Part shown: positions 8,403 to 16,477 of the stretch, in pieces
How positions within the stretch are numbered: position 1 is the stretch's first letter
Layout of the letters: every line of letters starts with the position of its first letter
Source of the DNA: Hyphomicrobiales bacterium
GTDB taxonomy: Bacteria; Pseudomonadota; Alphaproteobacteria; Rhizobiales; Xanthobacteraceae
DNA: 36,822 bases
Reading direction: 5' to 3'
NCBI GenBank assembly: GCA_003140315.1
Contig: PLJS01000087.1
Location: 208 to 37,029, forward strand
The notes under the pieces: generated by a model
Database searches by the model: none
What the model was told of the DNA's origin: nothing
What the model saw: only the letters and a program-made list of their open reading frames with translations
Translations under genes and position numbers: made by a program

Positions 8403-9158
8403 ATGGAGCTGGATTTCAAGGGGCGCACCGCGCTGGTCACCGGCGCAAGCCAAGGCATCGGCCGTACCACGGCGCGCATGCTGGCATTGGCCGGCGTCGA
8501 TGTCGTCGCGGTGGCAAGACGCGTCGCATTGGTTGAGGAGCTTGCCGCCGAAGTGGCGGGACACGGCCGCGGAAAGATCATCCCGCTCGCGGCCGATTTC
8601 TACGACGAGGATGCGCCGGAGCGCGTGGCCGCCGAGGCGCTGCGCGCTCTTGGCCATGTCGACATCCTAATGAACGCGGCCGGCCAGAGCCGTCCGGTCT
8701 CGTTCGACGCCGGCAAGGAGCAGTGGGAGGAGGGCATGGTGCTCAATTTCTACCGCATCCGCGAGCTGACCCACGCGATCGTGCCGAACATGCTCAAGCA
8801 GAAATGGGGACGCATCGTCACGTTCACCGGCACCTCCGAGCCGCGTATGCTCAACGCCGCGTTCACCGCGAAGGCGGCCGTGCACATCTGGTCGAAGGGC
8901 CTGTCGCGCGAAGTCGCGACCGACGGCGTCACGGTGAATTGCCTCAAGCCTGGCCGCATCCACAGCGAGCAGATGACAAAGCGCTACCCGACGTTCGAAA
9001 GCGAGCTCGAATATTCGCGCGCCGAAATTCCGGTCGGGCGCTTCGGCGAACCGGAGGAGATCGCCGCGGTCGCGATCTTCCTGGCCTCGCCGCTCGCGAG
9101 CTACGTGACCGGGACCGTCATTCCGGTCGACGGCGGCTCGAGCCGCTTCGCATTTTGA
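8403..9158 (+). CDS. SDR-family oxidoreductase lacking the YxxxK tyrosine
   Basis: The 251-residue protein has the Rossmann cofactor motif TGASQGIGR (residues 13-21), the NAAG strand (91-94) and the active-site Asn in MVLNFY. The usual Ser-Tyr-Lys catalytic set is altered: the segment RMLNAAFTAKAAVHIW keeps Lys157, but the residue four before it is Ala153, not Tyr, and Thr140 sits where Ser is expected. It still carries the family C-terminus VTGTVIPVDGGSS. The ATG at 8403 follows GGGGG. It is first in a five-gene plus-strand run, with the PrpD-family gene five bases after its stop. It may bind substrate and cofactor without standard dehydrogenase chemistry, or use a different acid. Confidence 0.85.
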   Translation: MELDFKGRTALVTGASQGIGRTTARMLALAGVDVVAVARRVALVEELAAEVAGHGRGKIIPLAADFYDEDAPERVAAEALRALGHVDILMNAAGQSRPVSFDAGKEQWEEGMVLNFYRIRELTHAIVPNMLKQKWGRIVTFTGTSEPRMLNAAFTAKAAVHIWSKGLSREVATDGVTVNCLKPGRIHSEQMTKRYPTFESELEYSRAEIPVGRFGEPEEIAAVAIFLASPLASYVTGTVIPVDGGSSRFAF

Positions 9159-9163
9159 CCGCG

Positions 9164-10567
9164 ATGCAGGCAGCATCACAACGCAATGCCGAGCCGGCCA
9201 GCGTGCTTGAGCGGCTGGCGACGCTCGCGCATGCGGTGCGGTTCGAGGATTTGCCGGTCGCGGTGGTATCGGACACGAAGGCACGCGTGCTCGATACGCT
9301 GGGCTGTGCGTTCGGCGCGCTCGACAGCGATGTCGGCCGCGCCGTGCGGCGCATGGCCGCCGATTGCGGTGGCGCGCCGCAATCGACGTTGATCGGCACT
9401 GGTGAAAAAACTTCAGCGCCGCTCGCGACCCTCGTCAACGGCAGCCTGCTGCGCTATCTCGACAGCAACGACTATTACTTCGCGCGCGATCCCGCGCATC
9501 CGAGCGGTAACATCGCGGCGGCGCTCGCGGTGGGCGAGCGCGAACACCGCAGCGGTCGCGACGTGATCGCGGCGCTGGTCGCGGCGTACGAAATTCAGTT
9601 GCGGCTCTGCGATTTCGCCGGTGAGCCGTCGCTCTGGCGGCGCGGCTGGCATCACGGCACCAATGCTCAGTTCTCGACCGCCGCCGTGGCGGCGCGGCTT
9701 AGCGGCGATGACGCACTTGTCACCGCGCACGCGATGGCGATCGCCGGCAGCCACCAGAACACACTGGCGCAACTGCAGAGCGGCGCGATCTCGATGATCA
9801 AAGGCACCGCCGAGGGCTGGGTGGCGAAAGCAGGCGTCGAAGCCGCGTTGCTGGCGCACCACGGCGTGACCGGGCCGCTCGCGCTGATGGAGGGGAAGGC
9901 AGGCTGGGCCGAGACCGTGGCCGGCGCGGTCGATTTCGAGGCGCTGTGCGCGCCGCTCGACGGCCGCTACCGGTTGACCGACACGTGCATCAAGCCTTAT
10001 CCCGCCGTCGCCACCGCGGTTGCGCCCGTTCGCGCCGCGATCGAATTGCATGCCGGCCTGCCGCCGCTCGGTGAGATCGAGCGGATGACGGTGCTGTTGC
10101 CGGCATTTGCGCTCGGCACGCCGTCCGCGCATGCGGGACGCCGCTATCCGGCGCAGATCGAAAGCGCGCAGCACAGTTTCTATTATTGCGCCGCGATCGC
10201 GCTGCTCGATGGCGCCTGCGGCGACGCGCAGTTCACCGCCGCGGCGATAAATTCAACGCGGGTACGGGACCTGCTGGCCAAGGTCGAGCTGCGCGAGGAC
10301 CCGGAGTTCACCGCGCTGTGGCCACGGAGCGCCGGCGGCGCGGTCGAACTGCATCTGCGTGACGGCAGGACGCTGAGCCACCGTTGCCCCTATCCGCCCG
10401 GGCATCCGCGTCTTCCCCTGACCGACGACGAGCTCGCCGCCAAGTTTCATGACTACACCGACCCGGTCTTGGGGCGTGCCGGCGCGCTGGCGTTGCGCAA
10501 GGCCGTGCTCGATCTCGACGCGTGCGCCGATATCCGTGAATTCACCTGCCTGCTTGGCGCCCGATGA
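9164..10567 (+). CDS. MmgE/PrpD family protein
   Basis: The 467-residue protein matches the MmgE/PrpD fold in length and sequence style: an all-helical N-terminal domain (VLDTLGCAFGALDS, NGSLLRYLDSNDYYF, HPSGNIAAALAVGE, YEIQLRLCDFAG) and a smaller C-terminal domain (CIKPYPAVATAVAPVRAA, KVELREDPEF). Family members include 2-methylcitrate dehydratase, cis-aconitate decarboxylase and iminodisuccinate epimerase, so a di- or tricarboxylate substrate is likely. It starts five bases after the SDR stop and ends 22 bases before the first Bug-type receptor. With a PEP-mutase-like lyase across the promoter, a methylcitrate-like dehydration and cleavage scheme is plausible but unproven. Confidence 0.88.
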   Translation: MQAASQRNAEPASVLERLATLAHAVRFEDLPVAVVSDTKARVLDTLGCAFGALDSDVGRAVRRMAADCGGAPQSTLIGTGEKTSAPLATLVNGSLLRYLDSNDYYFARDPAHPSGNIAAALAVGEREHRSGRDVIAALVAAYEIQLRLCDFAGEPSLWRRGWHHGTNAQFSTAAVAARLSGDDALVTAHAMAIAGSHQNTLAQLQSGAISMIKGTAEGWVAKAGVEAALLAHHGVTGPLALMEGKAGWAETVAGAVDFEALCAPLDGRYRLTDTCIKPYPAVATAVAPVRAAIELHAGLPPLGEIERMTVLLPAFALGTPSAHAGRRYPAQIESAQHSFYYCAAIALLDGACGDAQFTAAAINSTRVRDLLAKVELREDPEFTALWPRSAGGAVELHLRDGRTLSHRCPYPPGHPRLPLTDDELAAKFHDYTDPVLGRAGALALRKAVLDLDACADIREFTCLLGAR

Positions 10568-10589
10568 TGCACGCGCGCAGGAGATAGCC

Positions 10590-11603
10590 ATGGTGCGATC
10601 GAAGGCGATGCGACGAAGCCTCGATATGCGGCGCCGAGTGCTGTTCGTCGCGCTGTGTCTTTCGGCGTTGCCAATCGTGCCTCAGGCCGCGCTGGCGCAG
10701 GACTATCCGAACCGGCCGGTGCACCTGATCATCCCGTTTCCCCCGGGTGGCGTTGCCGACGTCATCGCGCGGCCGATCGCCGACCGGCTCTCCAGGACGC
10801 TCGGTCAGCCGGTGATCGTCGAAAGCCGGGCCGGCGCGACCGGCACGCTCGGCGCGGCGTTCGTCGCGCACTCACCGCCCGACGGCTACACGCTGCTGCT
10901 CGGCACGACCAACGAGATCGCGATGAGCCCGACGCTGTATCAGTCGCTGCCCTACGATCCGACGACCGCATTCGCGCCGATCACGCCGGTCGCCGTGTTT
11001 CCCAACGTGCTGGTGGTCGGCAAGGACACGCCGTTCAAGACGCTCGCGGATCTGATCGCGGCGGCGCGCGAAAAGCCCGACGTACTGACATTCGCGTCGT
11101 CCGGAATCGGCAGCACCAATCATTTGAGCGCGGAACTCTTCAAGCGTGAAGCCAACGTCAAGGTCCTGCACGTTCCTTATCGCGGCGGCGGACCGGCGCT
11201 GATCGATGTCGCGGGCGGTCACGTGACCGCGATGTTTGCGACCCTGCCGTCCGCGATCACGCTCATTCGCGGCGGCACGCTTCGCGCGCTCGCCGTGACC
11301 GGATTGCATCGCTCGCCTATTCTTCCCGATGTTCCGACCGCCATTGAAGCCGGCTTGCCCGGGCTTGTGGTGACGACCTGGAACGGCGTGCTGGCACCTG
11401 CCGGAACGCCGCCCGAGATCGTGGAGCGCCTGCACAAGGCGCTTGCCGAGGCGGTCGCCGAGCCTTCGCTCAAGGAGACGTTCGCCGCCGTCGGCGCCGA
11501 GACCGAGCTGATCACGCCGCCGGAGTTCGTCGCGCGCATCCGCACCGATTTCGACCGCTGGTCTTCGGTCATCCGGCAAGCCGGCATTTCGGCGCAGCAG
11601 TGA
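10590..11603 (+). CDS. Bug-family (TctC-type) periplasmic substrate-binding protein
   Basis: This 337-residue protein begins with a charged N-terminus and a signal peptide ending ALAQ, then the Bug signature YPNRPVHLIIPFPPGGVADVIARP. Later family markers are GATGTLGAAFVAHSPPDGYTL and PYRGGGPALIDVAGG. Bug proteins bind carboxylates or related small anions in the periplasm; some feed TctAB-type transporters, and many have no linked transporter. None is in the window. The ATG at 10590 is preceded by AGGAGA, which decides it over longer readings. It belongs to the IclR-linked operon, and a second Bug gene follows 738 bases downstream. Confidence 0.9.
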   Translation: MVRSKAMRRSLDMRRRVLFVALCLSALPIVPQAALAQDYPNRPVHLIIPFPPGGVADVIARPIADRLSRTLGQPVIVESRAGATGTLGAAFVAHSPPDGYTLLLGTTNEIAMSPTLYQSLPYDPTTAFAPITPVAVFPNVLVVGKDTPFKTLADLIAAAREKPDVLTFASSGIGSTNHLSAELFKREANVKVLHVPYRGGGPALIDVAGGHVTAMFATLPSAITLIRGGTLRALAVTGLHRSPILPDVPTAIEAGLPGLVVTTWNGVLAPAGTPPEIVERLHKALAEAVAEPSLKETFAAVGAETELITPPEFVARIRTDFDRWSSVIRQAGISAQQ

Positions 11604-11637
11604 TCGCCATGCGCGCACGTCAGGCGAGAGGGACGAC

Positions 11638-12345
11638 ATGAGCGCATTGATGGGCAGCGGGGCGCTGATGCTGTGGCTGGACGTAGCCCCCGAGTTCAAT
11701 CGCGAGACGGACGGCTGGTACATCGACGAGCACATGCCGGAGCGGATCGACATCGGCGGCTATCTGCGCGCGCGCCGCTTTGTTGCGGTCGAAGGAACGC
11801 CCGCCTACCTGACGCTCTTCGAGGCGCAAACGCCGGCGGCACTCGCGAGCGAAGGATATCTGCGCCTGGTCGGCCGGATCAGTGAGCAGTCGCAGCGTAT
11901 CCGCGCCGGTTTTTCCAACGTTGTGCGCAACACGTTCGCGGTGCGCCAAAGCCTCGGCCGCGGCATCGGCACGATCGTCGCAAGCGTGCGCCTGGCGCCG
12001 CGCGACGCAATGCGCGCCGAGGCTATCTTGGAGGCGCTCGACGCGCAGGTACCGCAGATGTTGCGCCAGCACGGCGTGGTCGGCGTGCATTGGCTGCAAG
12101 CCGCGCCGGATGTGCGGGCGAAGATGGACGCCGTGCGCGTCACCGGCGTTGCCGATGCGCGCGCCGACTACGTGCTGCTGATCGAAGCGACGCGTGTCAC
12201 CGACGTGCAGGCCGTGCGCCGCGACGCGCTCTCGGCCGCAACGCTCGAACGACTGGGCTGGGTCGAGCAGGCATTCGGCATCTACAGCCTGATGTACGAA
12301 GTGTCCGCCGAAGGCGACGAAACAGTGCTGGGAGATCGACTATGA
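11638..12345 (+). CDS. Unknown protein with two EthD/Dabb-like halves
   Basis: I do not recognise this 235-residue protein with confidence. It has no signal peptide. The N-terminal half (ALMLWLDVAPEFNRETDGWY, then DEHMPERIDIGGYLRARRF) has the feel of a ferredoxin-like alpha/beta domain of the EthD or Dabb type, and the C-terminal half (GIGTIVASVRLAPRD through YVLLIEATRV) may repeat it. Such small cytosolic domains often sit in catabolic operons, sometimes as lyases, monooxygenase-like proteins or accessory factors. It lies between two Bug-type receptor genes; its stop overlaps the next start in ATGA, so it is translationally coupled to it. Function in this pathway is open. Confidence 0.8.
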   Translation: MSALMGSGALMLWLDVAPEFNRETDGWYIDEHMPERIDIGGYLRARRFVAVEGTPAYLTLFEAQTPAALASEGYLRLVGRISEQSQRIRAGFSNVVRNTFAVRQSLGRGIGTIVASVRLAPRDAMRAEAILEALDAQVPQMLRQHGVVGVHWLQAAPDVRAKMDAVRVTGVADARADYVLLIEATRVTDVQAVRRDALSAATLERLGWVEQAFGIYSLMYEVSAEGDETVLGDRL

Positions 12346-13319
12346 AAGCTGCGATTGCCGCCCGCCTTCTGACGCTGCTCGGCGTTGTCTGCCTGTTGGC
12401 GGGCGCAGCGTTCGCCGCGGACTATCCCGACCGGCCGATCCGTTGGGTCGTGCCTTATCCGGCGGGCGGGACCACCGACGTCATCGCGCGCAACGTCGCG
12501 CAGACGATGTCGCAGATCCTTGGCGTCGCCATCGTGATCGACAATCGCGCCGGCGCCGGTGGCCGGATCGCGATGAACGCGGTCGCCAAGGTCGATCCCG
12601 ATGGCTACCTGCTGCTCGTCAGCGACGCGAGCCTCGCAACCGCGCCGAGCCTGTACGCGCAGTTGCCCTTCGATCCGGCCAAGGACCTGCAGGCGATCGC
12701 AATGTTCGCGACGGTGCCGCATATCGTGGTGGTCAGTCCGGAGGTGAAGGCGAATTCGCTCGCTGAACTGATCGCTTTGGCCAAGCAAGACCCGGGCAAG
12801 CTCAACTTCGGCTCCGGCGGGATCGGCTCGCCGCTGCATCTGGCGGGCGAGGCGCTGCGCATCGAAACAGGGATTCCCTGGACACACATTCCCTACAAGG
12901 GCGCGGGCTCGGCCATTCTGGCGGCACTCAGCAACGAGGTTCAGGTCGTGACGCCATCGCTCCCGGCCGCGTTGTCGCAAGTGCAGGCGGGCAAGCTGCG
13001 CGCGCTTGCGGTCATGAGCCCGAAGCGCCTTGCGGTGTTGCCCGACGTGCCGACGGTCGCCGAATTGGGTTTCCCGAAAGCGACCGCGCAAGGGTGGGTT
13101 GGGCTGCACGCGCCGGCCGGTACGCCGCCGGCAATCATCAGCGCGCTCCAGGCGGCAGCGGCCAAAGCGTTGCAAGATCCCGGCTTGCGCGAGCGTCTGG
13201 CCGCGCAGGGCGCGGAAGTTTCGGCCGAAATGGGCGCTGCCTACAGCAAGCTCGTGGCCGACGAAACCGCGCGCTGGAAACAGGTCGTGGAGGCTGCCGG
13301 TATTCCACCGCAACAGTGA
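12342..13319 (+). CDS. Bug-family (TctC-type) periplasmic substrate-binding protein, second copy
   Basis: The 325-residue protein has a clear signal peptide (MKAAIAARLLTLLGVVCLL, cleaved near AAFAAD) and the signature YPDRPIRWVVPYPAGGTTDVIAR. Further family features are NRAGAGGRIAMNAVAKVDPDG and IPYKGAGSAILAALSNE. It is clearly divergent from the Bug protein encoded at 10590, so the two probably bind different ligands or represent old paralogues. Its start overlaps the stop of the upstream unknown gene by four bases (ATGA). It is the last gene of the plus-strand arm and converges with the ABC exporter gene 22 bases away. Confidence 0.9.
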   Translation: MKAAIAARLLTLLGVVCLLAGAAFAADYPDRPIRWVVPYPAGGTTDVIARNVAQTMSQILGVAIVIDNRAGAGGRIAMNAVAKVDPDGYLLLVSDASLATAPSLYAQLPFDPAKDLQAIAMFATVPHIVVVSPEVKANSLAELIALAKQDPGKLNFGSGGIGSPLHLAGEALRIETGIPWTHIPYKGAGSAILAALSNEVQVVTPSLPAALSQVQAGKLRALAVMSPKRLAVLPDVPTVAELGFPKATAQGWVGLHAPAGTPPAIISALQAAAAKALQDPGLRERLAAQGAEVSAEMGAAYSKLVADETARWKQVVEAAGIPPQQ

Positions 13320-13341
13320 GCAAGACGGCTGAGAAAACCGG

Positions 13342-15102
13342 CTAAGCGGCTGCCATGACGGCTGGGCGCGTCTGCCGTTGCACCAGATCGCGATAGGGCC
13401 CGTTGCGACGAAGCAGCTTGGCGGGAGCGCCGTCCTGCACGATCCGCCCCGATTGAAGCACGATGATGCGGTCGAAATTATTCAGCGTCGACAGGCGATG
13501 TGCGATCGCGATCACGGTCCGGCCGCGCATGAGATCGCCGAGCGCTTCGCGCACGGCATCCTCCGACTCGCTGTCGAGCGCGGACGTCGCCTCATCGAGC
13601 AGCAGCAGCGGCGCGTCCTTCAAGAGCGCGCGCGCGATCGCGATACGTTGGCGCTGTCCGCCCGATAGTTTCATCCCGCGATCGCCGACGAGCGTCGCCA
13701 TGCCTTGCGGCATCGCCCCGATGAAATCGAGGCAACGCGCGGCGCGCGCCGCGTCCTCGACCTCCGCGTCGGAAGCATCCGGTCGGCCATAGCGGATGTT
13801 CTCCATGACCGAGCGATGGAACAGCGAGACGTCCTGCGGCACCACCGCGATCGCGGCGCGCAGGCTCTCTTGCGTGACGCGTCTGATGTCTTGACCGTCG
13901 ATGAAGAGGGCGCCGCCTTGCACGTCGTAGAAGCGCTGGAGCAGGGCAAACAAGGTCGACTTGCCGCCGCCGGACCGGCCGATGAGCCCGACACGCTGTC
14001 CTGGCTCCAACCGCAGGTCGAGGTTCTCGAAGACGGTCTCTCCGCTCGGATACCGGAAGGCGACGTGCTGGAACCGGACACTCGCGCCAAACCGAAGGAG
14101 CGGGGCTGCCTCCGGATGGTCGCGTAGATCGTGCGGCACCAGCAGGGTCGAGATTGCCTCCGACAGGCGCGCCAGATGTTGCGTCACATCGACGAGCGCA
14201 ACTGCGAGGTCACGCGTCGCGTGCAGCACCGACAGGCCGAGCGTGCAGGCGAGCACGACGTCGCCCGTGGAAATCTTGCCGTCCTGCCAGAGGAGGATCG
14301 CCCAGGCGAGCAGGCCGACCGTGAGCAGCACCGTCATCAGCGCATGCAGAACACGCAGGCGTTCGAGATAGAGCAAGCTGCGCTGCCGGGCGGTTAGTTC
14401 GCGGTCGACCGTCATGTCGAAACGGCGATGCTCGCGGCGGCGACCGCAAAACGCCCGCACCAAGGACATGTTGCCGATCACGTCGACCATCTCGCCATCG
14501 ACCGCGGCGGATTTGGCCGCGAAGTCATGATGCAGCGGCTTGCCCGCCGCGGCCAGACGAAACATCACGACGACGATCACGCCGCCGAGCGCCGCAAGAG
14601 TCAGAGCCATCGGCACACTCACGATGGCGACAAATGCGATCGCGCCGATCATCGCGGCACACGGGGGCAATACGTTCCATACGAACATGTTCTCCGCCGT
14701 GAAGACGGCATTCGATGTCGACGTGATGCGGCTCGTCAGCATGCCCGGAAGCCGGCTGGTGAAATAATTCGGCGAATGTCCCGTCAGGTGGGAGAACAAG
14801 TCGCGGCGCAGATCGCCGGTGACGCGGACGAAGGTAAAGCTTCCGATCCAGCCGGCGACGCGCCACAGCAGGTTGTCCGCCGCGATGAGCGAGACCAGCA
14901 GGAAGAACGCGAACCAAACCCCGCGTGTGCCCGACCCAGAAAGCGCATCAACGAGATATTTCACGCCGTATTGCGTCGTGATGGAACAGGCGACCGCGGC
15001 GAGAACAGCGGCCAGGATCACGCCGTGAGAGAACGCGCGACGACGCACGTAGCGGAAAATGAACGCAAACGGACGATCGGCCAACCGGGTGAGTTCGTCC
15101 AT
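13342..15102 (-). CDS. ABC exporter (fused membrane and ATPase domains)
   Basis: The 586-residue protein is a half-transporter: an N-terminal six-helix exporter domain (about residues 15-310, ending with ATRDLAVALVDVTQHLARL) and a C-terminal ATPase. The ATPase shows Walker A GRSGGGKST, the Q-loop VVPQDVSLFHRS, the signature LSGGQRQRIAIARALL, Walker B PLLLLDEATSALD and the His switch IAHRLSTL. It resembles MsbA or exopolysaccharide/lipid-type exporters and would work as a homodimer in the inner membrane. It stands alone, with a 266-base gap to the divergent glycosyltransferase gene. The pairing could mean export of a glycolipid or glycan, but that rests on position only. Confidence 0.92.
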   Translation of the reverse strand: MDELTRLADRPFAFIFRYVRRRAFSHGVILAAVLAAVACSITTQYGVKYLVDALSGSGTRGVWFAFFLLVSLIAADNLLWRVAGWIGSFTFVRVTGDLRRDLFSHLTGHSPNYFTSRLPGMLTSRITSTSNAVFTAENMFVWNVLPPCAAMIGAIAFVAIVSVPMALTLAALGGVIVVVMFRLAAAGKPLHHDFAAKSAAVDGEMVDVIGNMSLVRAFCGRRREHRRFDMTVDRELTARQRSLLYLERLRVLHALMTVLLTVGLLAWAILLWQDGKISTGDVVLACTLGLSVLHATRDLAVALVDVTQHLARLSEAISTLLVPHDLRDHPEAAPLLRFGASVRFQHVAFRYPSGETVFENLDLRLEPGQRVGLIGRSGGGKSTLFALLQRFYDVQGGALFIDGQDIRRVTQESLRAAIAVVPQDVSLFHRSVMENIRYGRPDASDAEVEDAARAARCLDFIGAMPQGMATLVGDRGMKLSGGQRQRIAIARALLKDAPLLLLDEATSALDSESEDAVREALGDLMRGRTVIAIAHRLSTLNNFDRIIVLQSGRIVQDGAPAKLLRRNGPYRDLVQRQTRPAVMAAA

Positions 15103-15368
15103 GCGTCCTCGGCTTTCCAGACCTCTCCTGAATGCATGATGCCCGGAGAATCTGCGATTTCGACGTTGTTGTTAACGCTGCCGCCACACAGCAATCTCGG
15201 CGCCCGCCCGGCCTGAGCGCGAGACTGGTGAAAAGGCACGCTGCAACGCAAAAGTTCCGCGCAAATATGAAAATAGTTTCCTTGTCCGTTTCACAAAATC
15301 TGTCTCAATGTGAATTGCCGGATTATCGGGGACACGGGGGCTCTCTGATCTGACAGGAGCTCTTCCAC
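15103..15368. promoter_or_regulatory. Divergent intergenic region between ABC exporter and glycosyltransferase
   Basis: This 266-base gap must hold promoters for both flanking genes. It is AT-richer in 15240-15310, just before the glycosyltransferase. AGGAG at 15356-15360 is a good ribosome site, eight bases before the ATG at 15369. I see no clean consensus promoter and no operator-like palindrome. Confidence 0.45.
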
Positions 15369-16457
15369 ATGCACATTGCTCAAGTTGCGCCGCTGACGGA
15401 GGCGATACCGCCGAAGCTTTATGGAGGAACCGAGCGCGTTGTTCACTGGCTGACCGAGGAATTGGTCGCGCTCGGTCATGAGGTCACGCTGTTCGCGAGC
15501 GGCGACTCGTGCACGTCGGCGAAGCTTGAGGCGTTCTGGCCAAGGGCGCTGCGTCTCGATGGCTCAATCCGCGATCCAAACGCGTTGCACATGGCGATGC
15601 TCGAGCACGTGCGCCGGCGTACCGATGAATTCGATTTCCTGCATTTCCACTTGGACTACTATCCGTTCTCGTTGTTCTCGCGTCAGCGCACCCCGTTCGT
15701 GACCACGCTGCATGGCCGCCTCGATCTGCCCGAGCATCAGCCGGTCTTCGACACGTTTTCCTCCGCTCCCGTGGTGTCGATCTCGAACGCTCAACGGCGC
15801 CCGCTCCCGCAAGCGCACTGGATCAAGACGATCCCTCATGGTCTGCCCGAACGTCTTTTGATGCCGCAGTCGGTCAAGCCCTCCTATTTTGCTTTCCTCG
15901 GGCGCATCGCGCCGGAAAAGCGCCTCGACACCGCCATCCGTGTCGCGGAGCACTGCGGGGTAAAGCTGAAGGTCGCCGCCAAGATCGATCGCGCCGATCG
16001 CGATTATTACGAGGAAAAAATCCGACCGATGATGAGCAGCCCCTATGTGGAATACGTCGGCGAGATCAACGATCACGAGAAGTCGGCATTCCTCAGCGGC
16101 GCCACGGCACTGCTCGTGCCCATCGATTGGCCCGAGCCGTTCGGGCTGGTGATGATCGAAGCGATGGCCTGCGGCACTCCGGTCATTGCGTTCAACCGCG
16201 GCTCGGTCCCGGAAATCATCGAGGATGGGTTGACCGGGTTCATCGTGGAAGACGAAGCCAGTGCGATCGGAGCGGTGGATCGTCTTTCGCAGTTGTCGCG
16301 TCCGGCCATCCGCGAGCGCTTCGAGCAGCGCTTTACCGCGCGCCGCATGGCGCTCGATTATCTTGCCGTCTATCGGGAGCTGATGGCTGGCGCGGCGCCG
16401 CGCCTTCACCTGGTGTCCGACGCGGATGCCGCCAAGGCGACGCTTGCGGCGCATTGA
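15369..16457 (+). CDS. Glycosyltransferase family 4 protein
   Basis: The 362-residue protein has the GT-B fold of GT4 enzymes. The N-terminal domain opens with MHIAQVAPLTEAIPPKLYGG and LGHEVTLFASGDS. The C-terminal nucleotide-sugar domain has FLGRIAPEKRLDTAI and the EX7E-type motif EPFGLVMIEAMACGTPVIA, followed by RGSVPEIIEDGLTGF. Such retaining enzymes transfer sugars from nucleotide donors to glycans or lipids at the cytoplasmic face. The neighbouring gene for an amylo-alpha-1,6-glucosidase-like protein suggests storage or osmolyte glycan metabolism, and the divergent ABC exporter suggests cell-surface glycan; the sequence cannot choose. It ends 20 bases from the convergent MFS gene. Confidence 0.88.
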   Translation: MHIAQVAPLTEAIPPKLYGGTERVVHWLTEELVALGHEVTLFASGDSCTSAKLEAFWPRALRLDGSIRDPNALHMAMLEHVRRRTDEFDFLHFHLDYYPFSLFSRQRTPFVTTLHGRLDLPEHQPVFDTFSSAPVVSISNAQRRPLPQAHWIKTIPHGLPERLLMPQSVKPSYFAFLGRIAPEKRLDTAIRVAEHCGVKLKVAAKIDRADRDYYEEKIRPMMSSPYVEYVGEINDHEKSAFLSGATALLVPIDWPEPFGLVMIEAMACGTPVIAFNRGSVPEIIEDGLTGFIVEDEASAIGAVDRLSQLSRPAIRERFEQRFTARRMALDYLAVYRELMAGAAPRLHLVSDADAAKATLAAH

Positions 16458-16477
16458 CCGTCCAGGCGCACGAAGCG

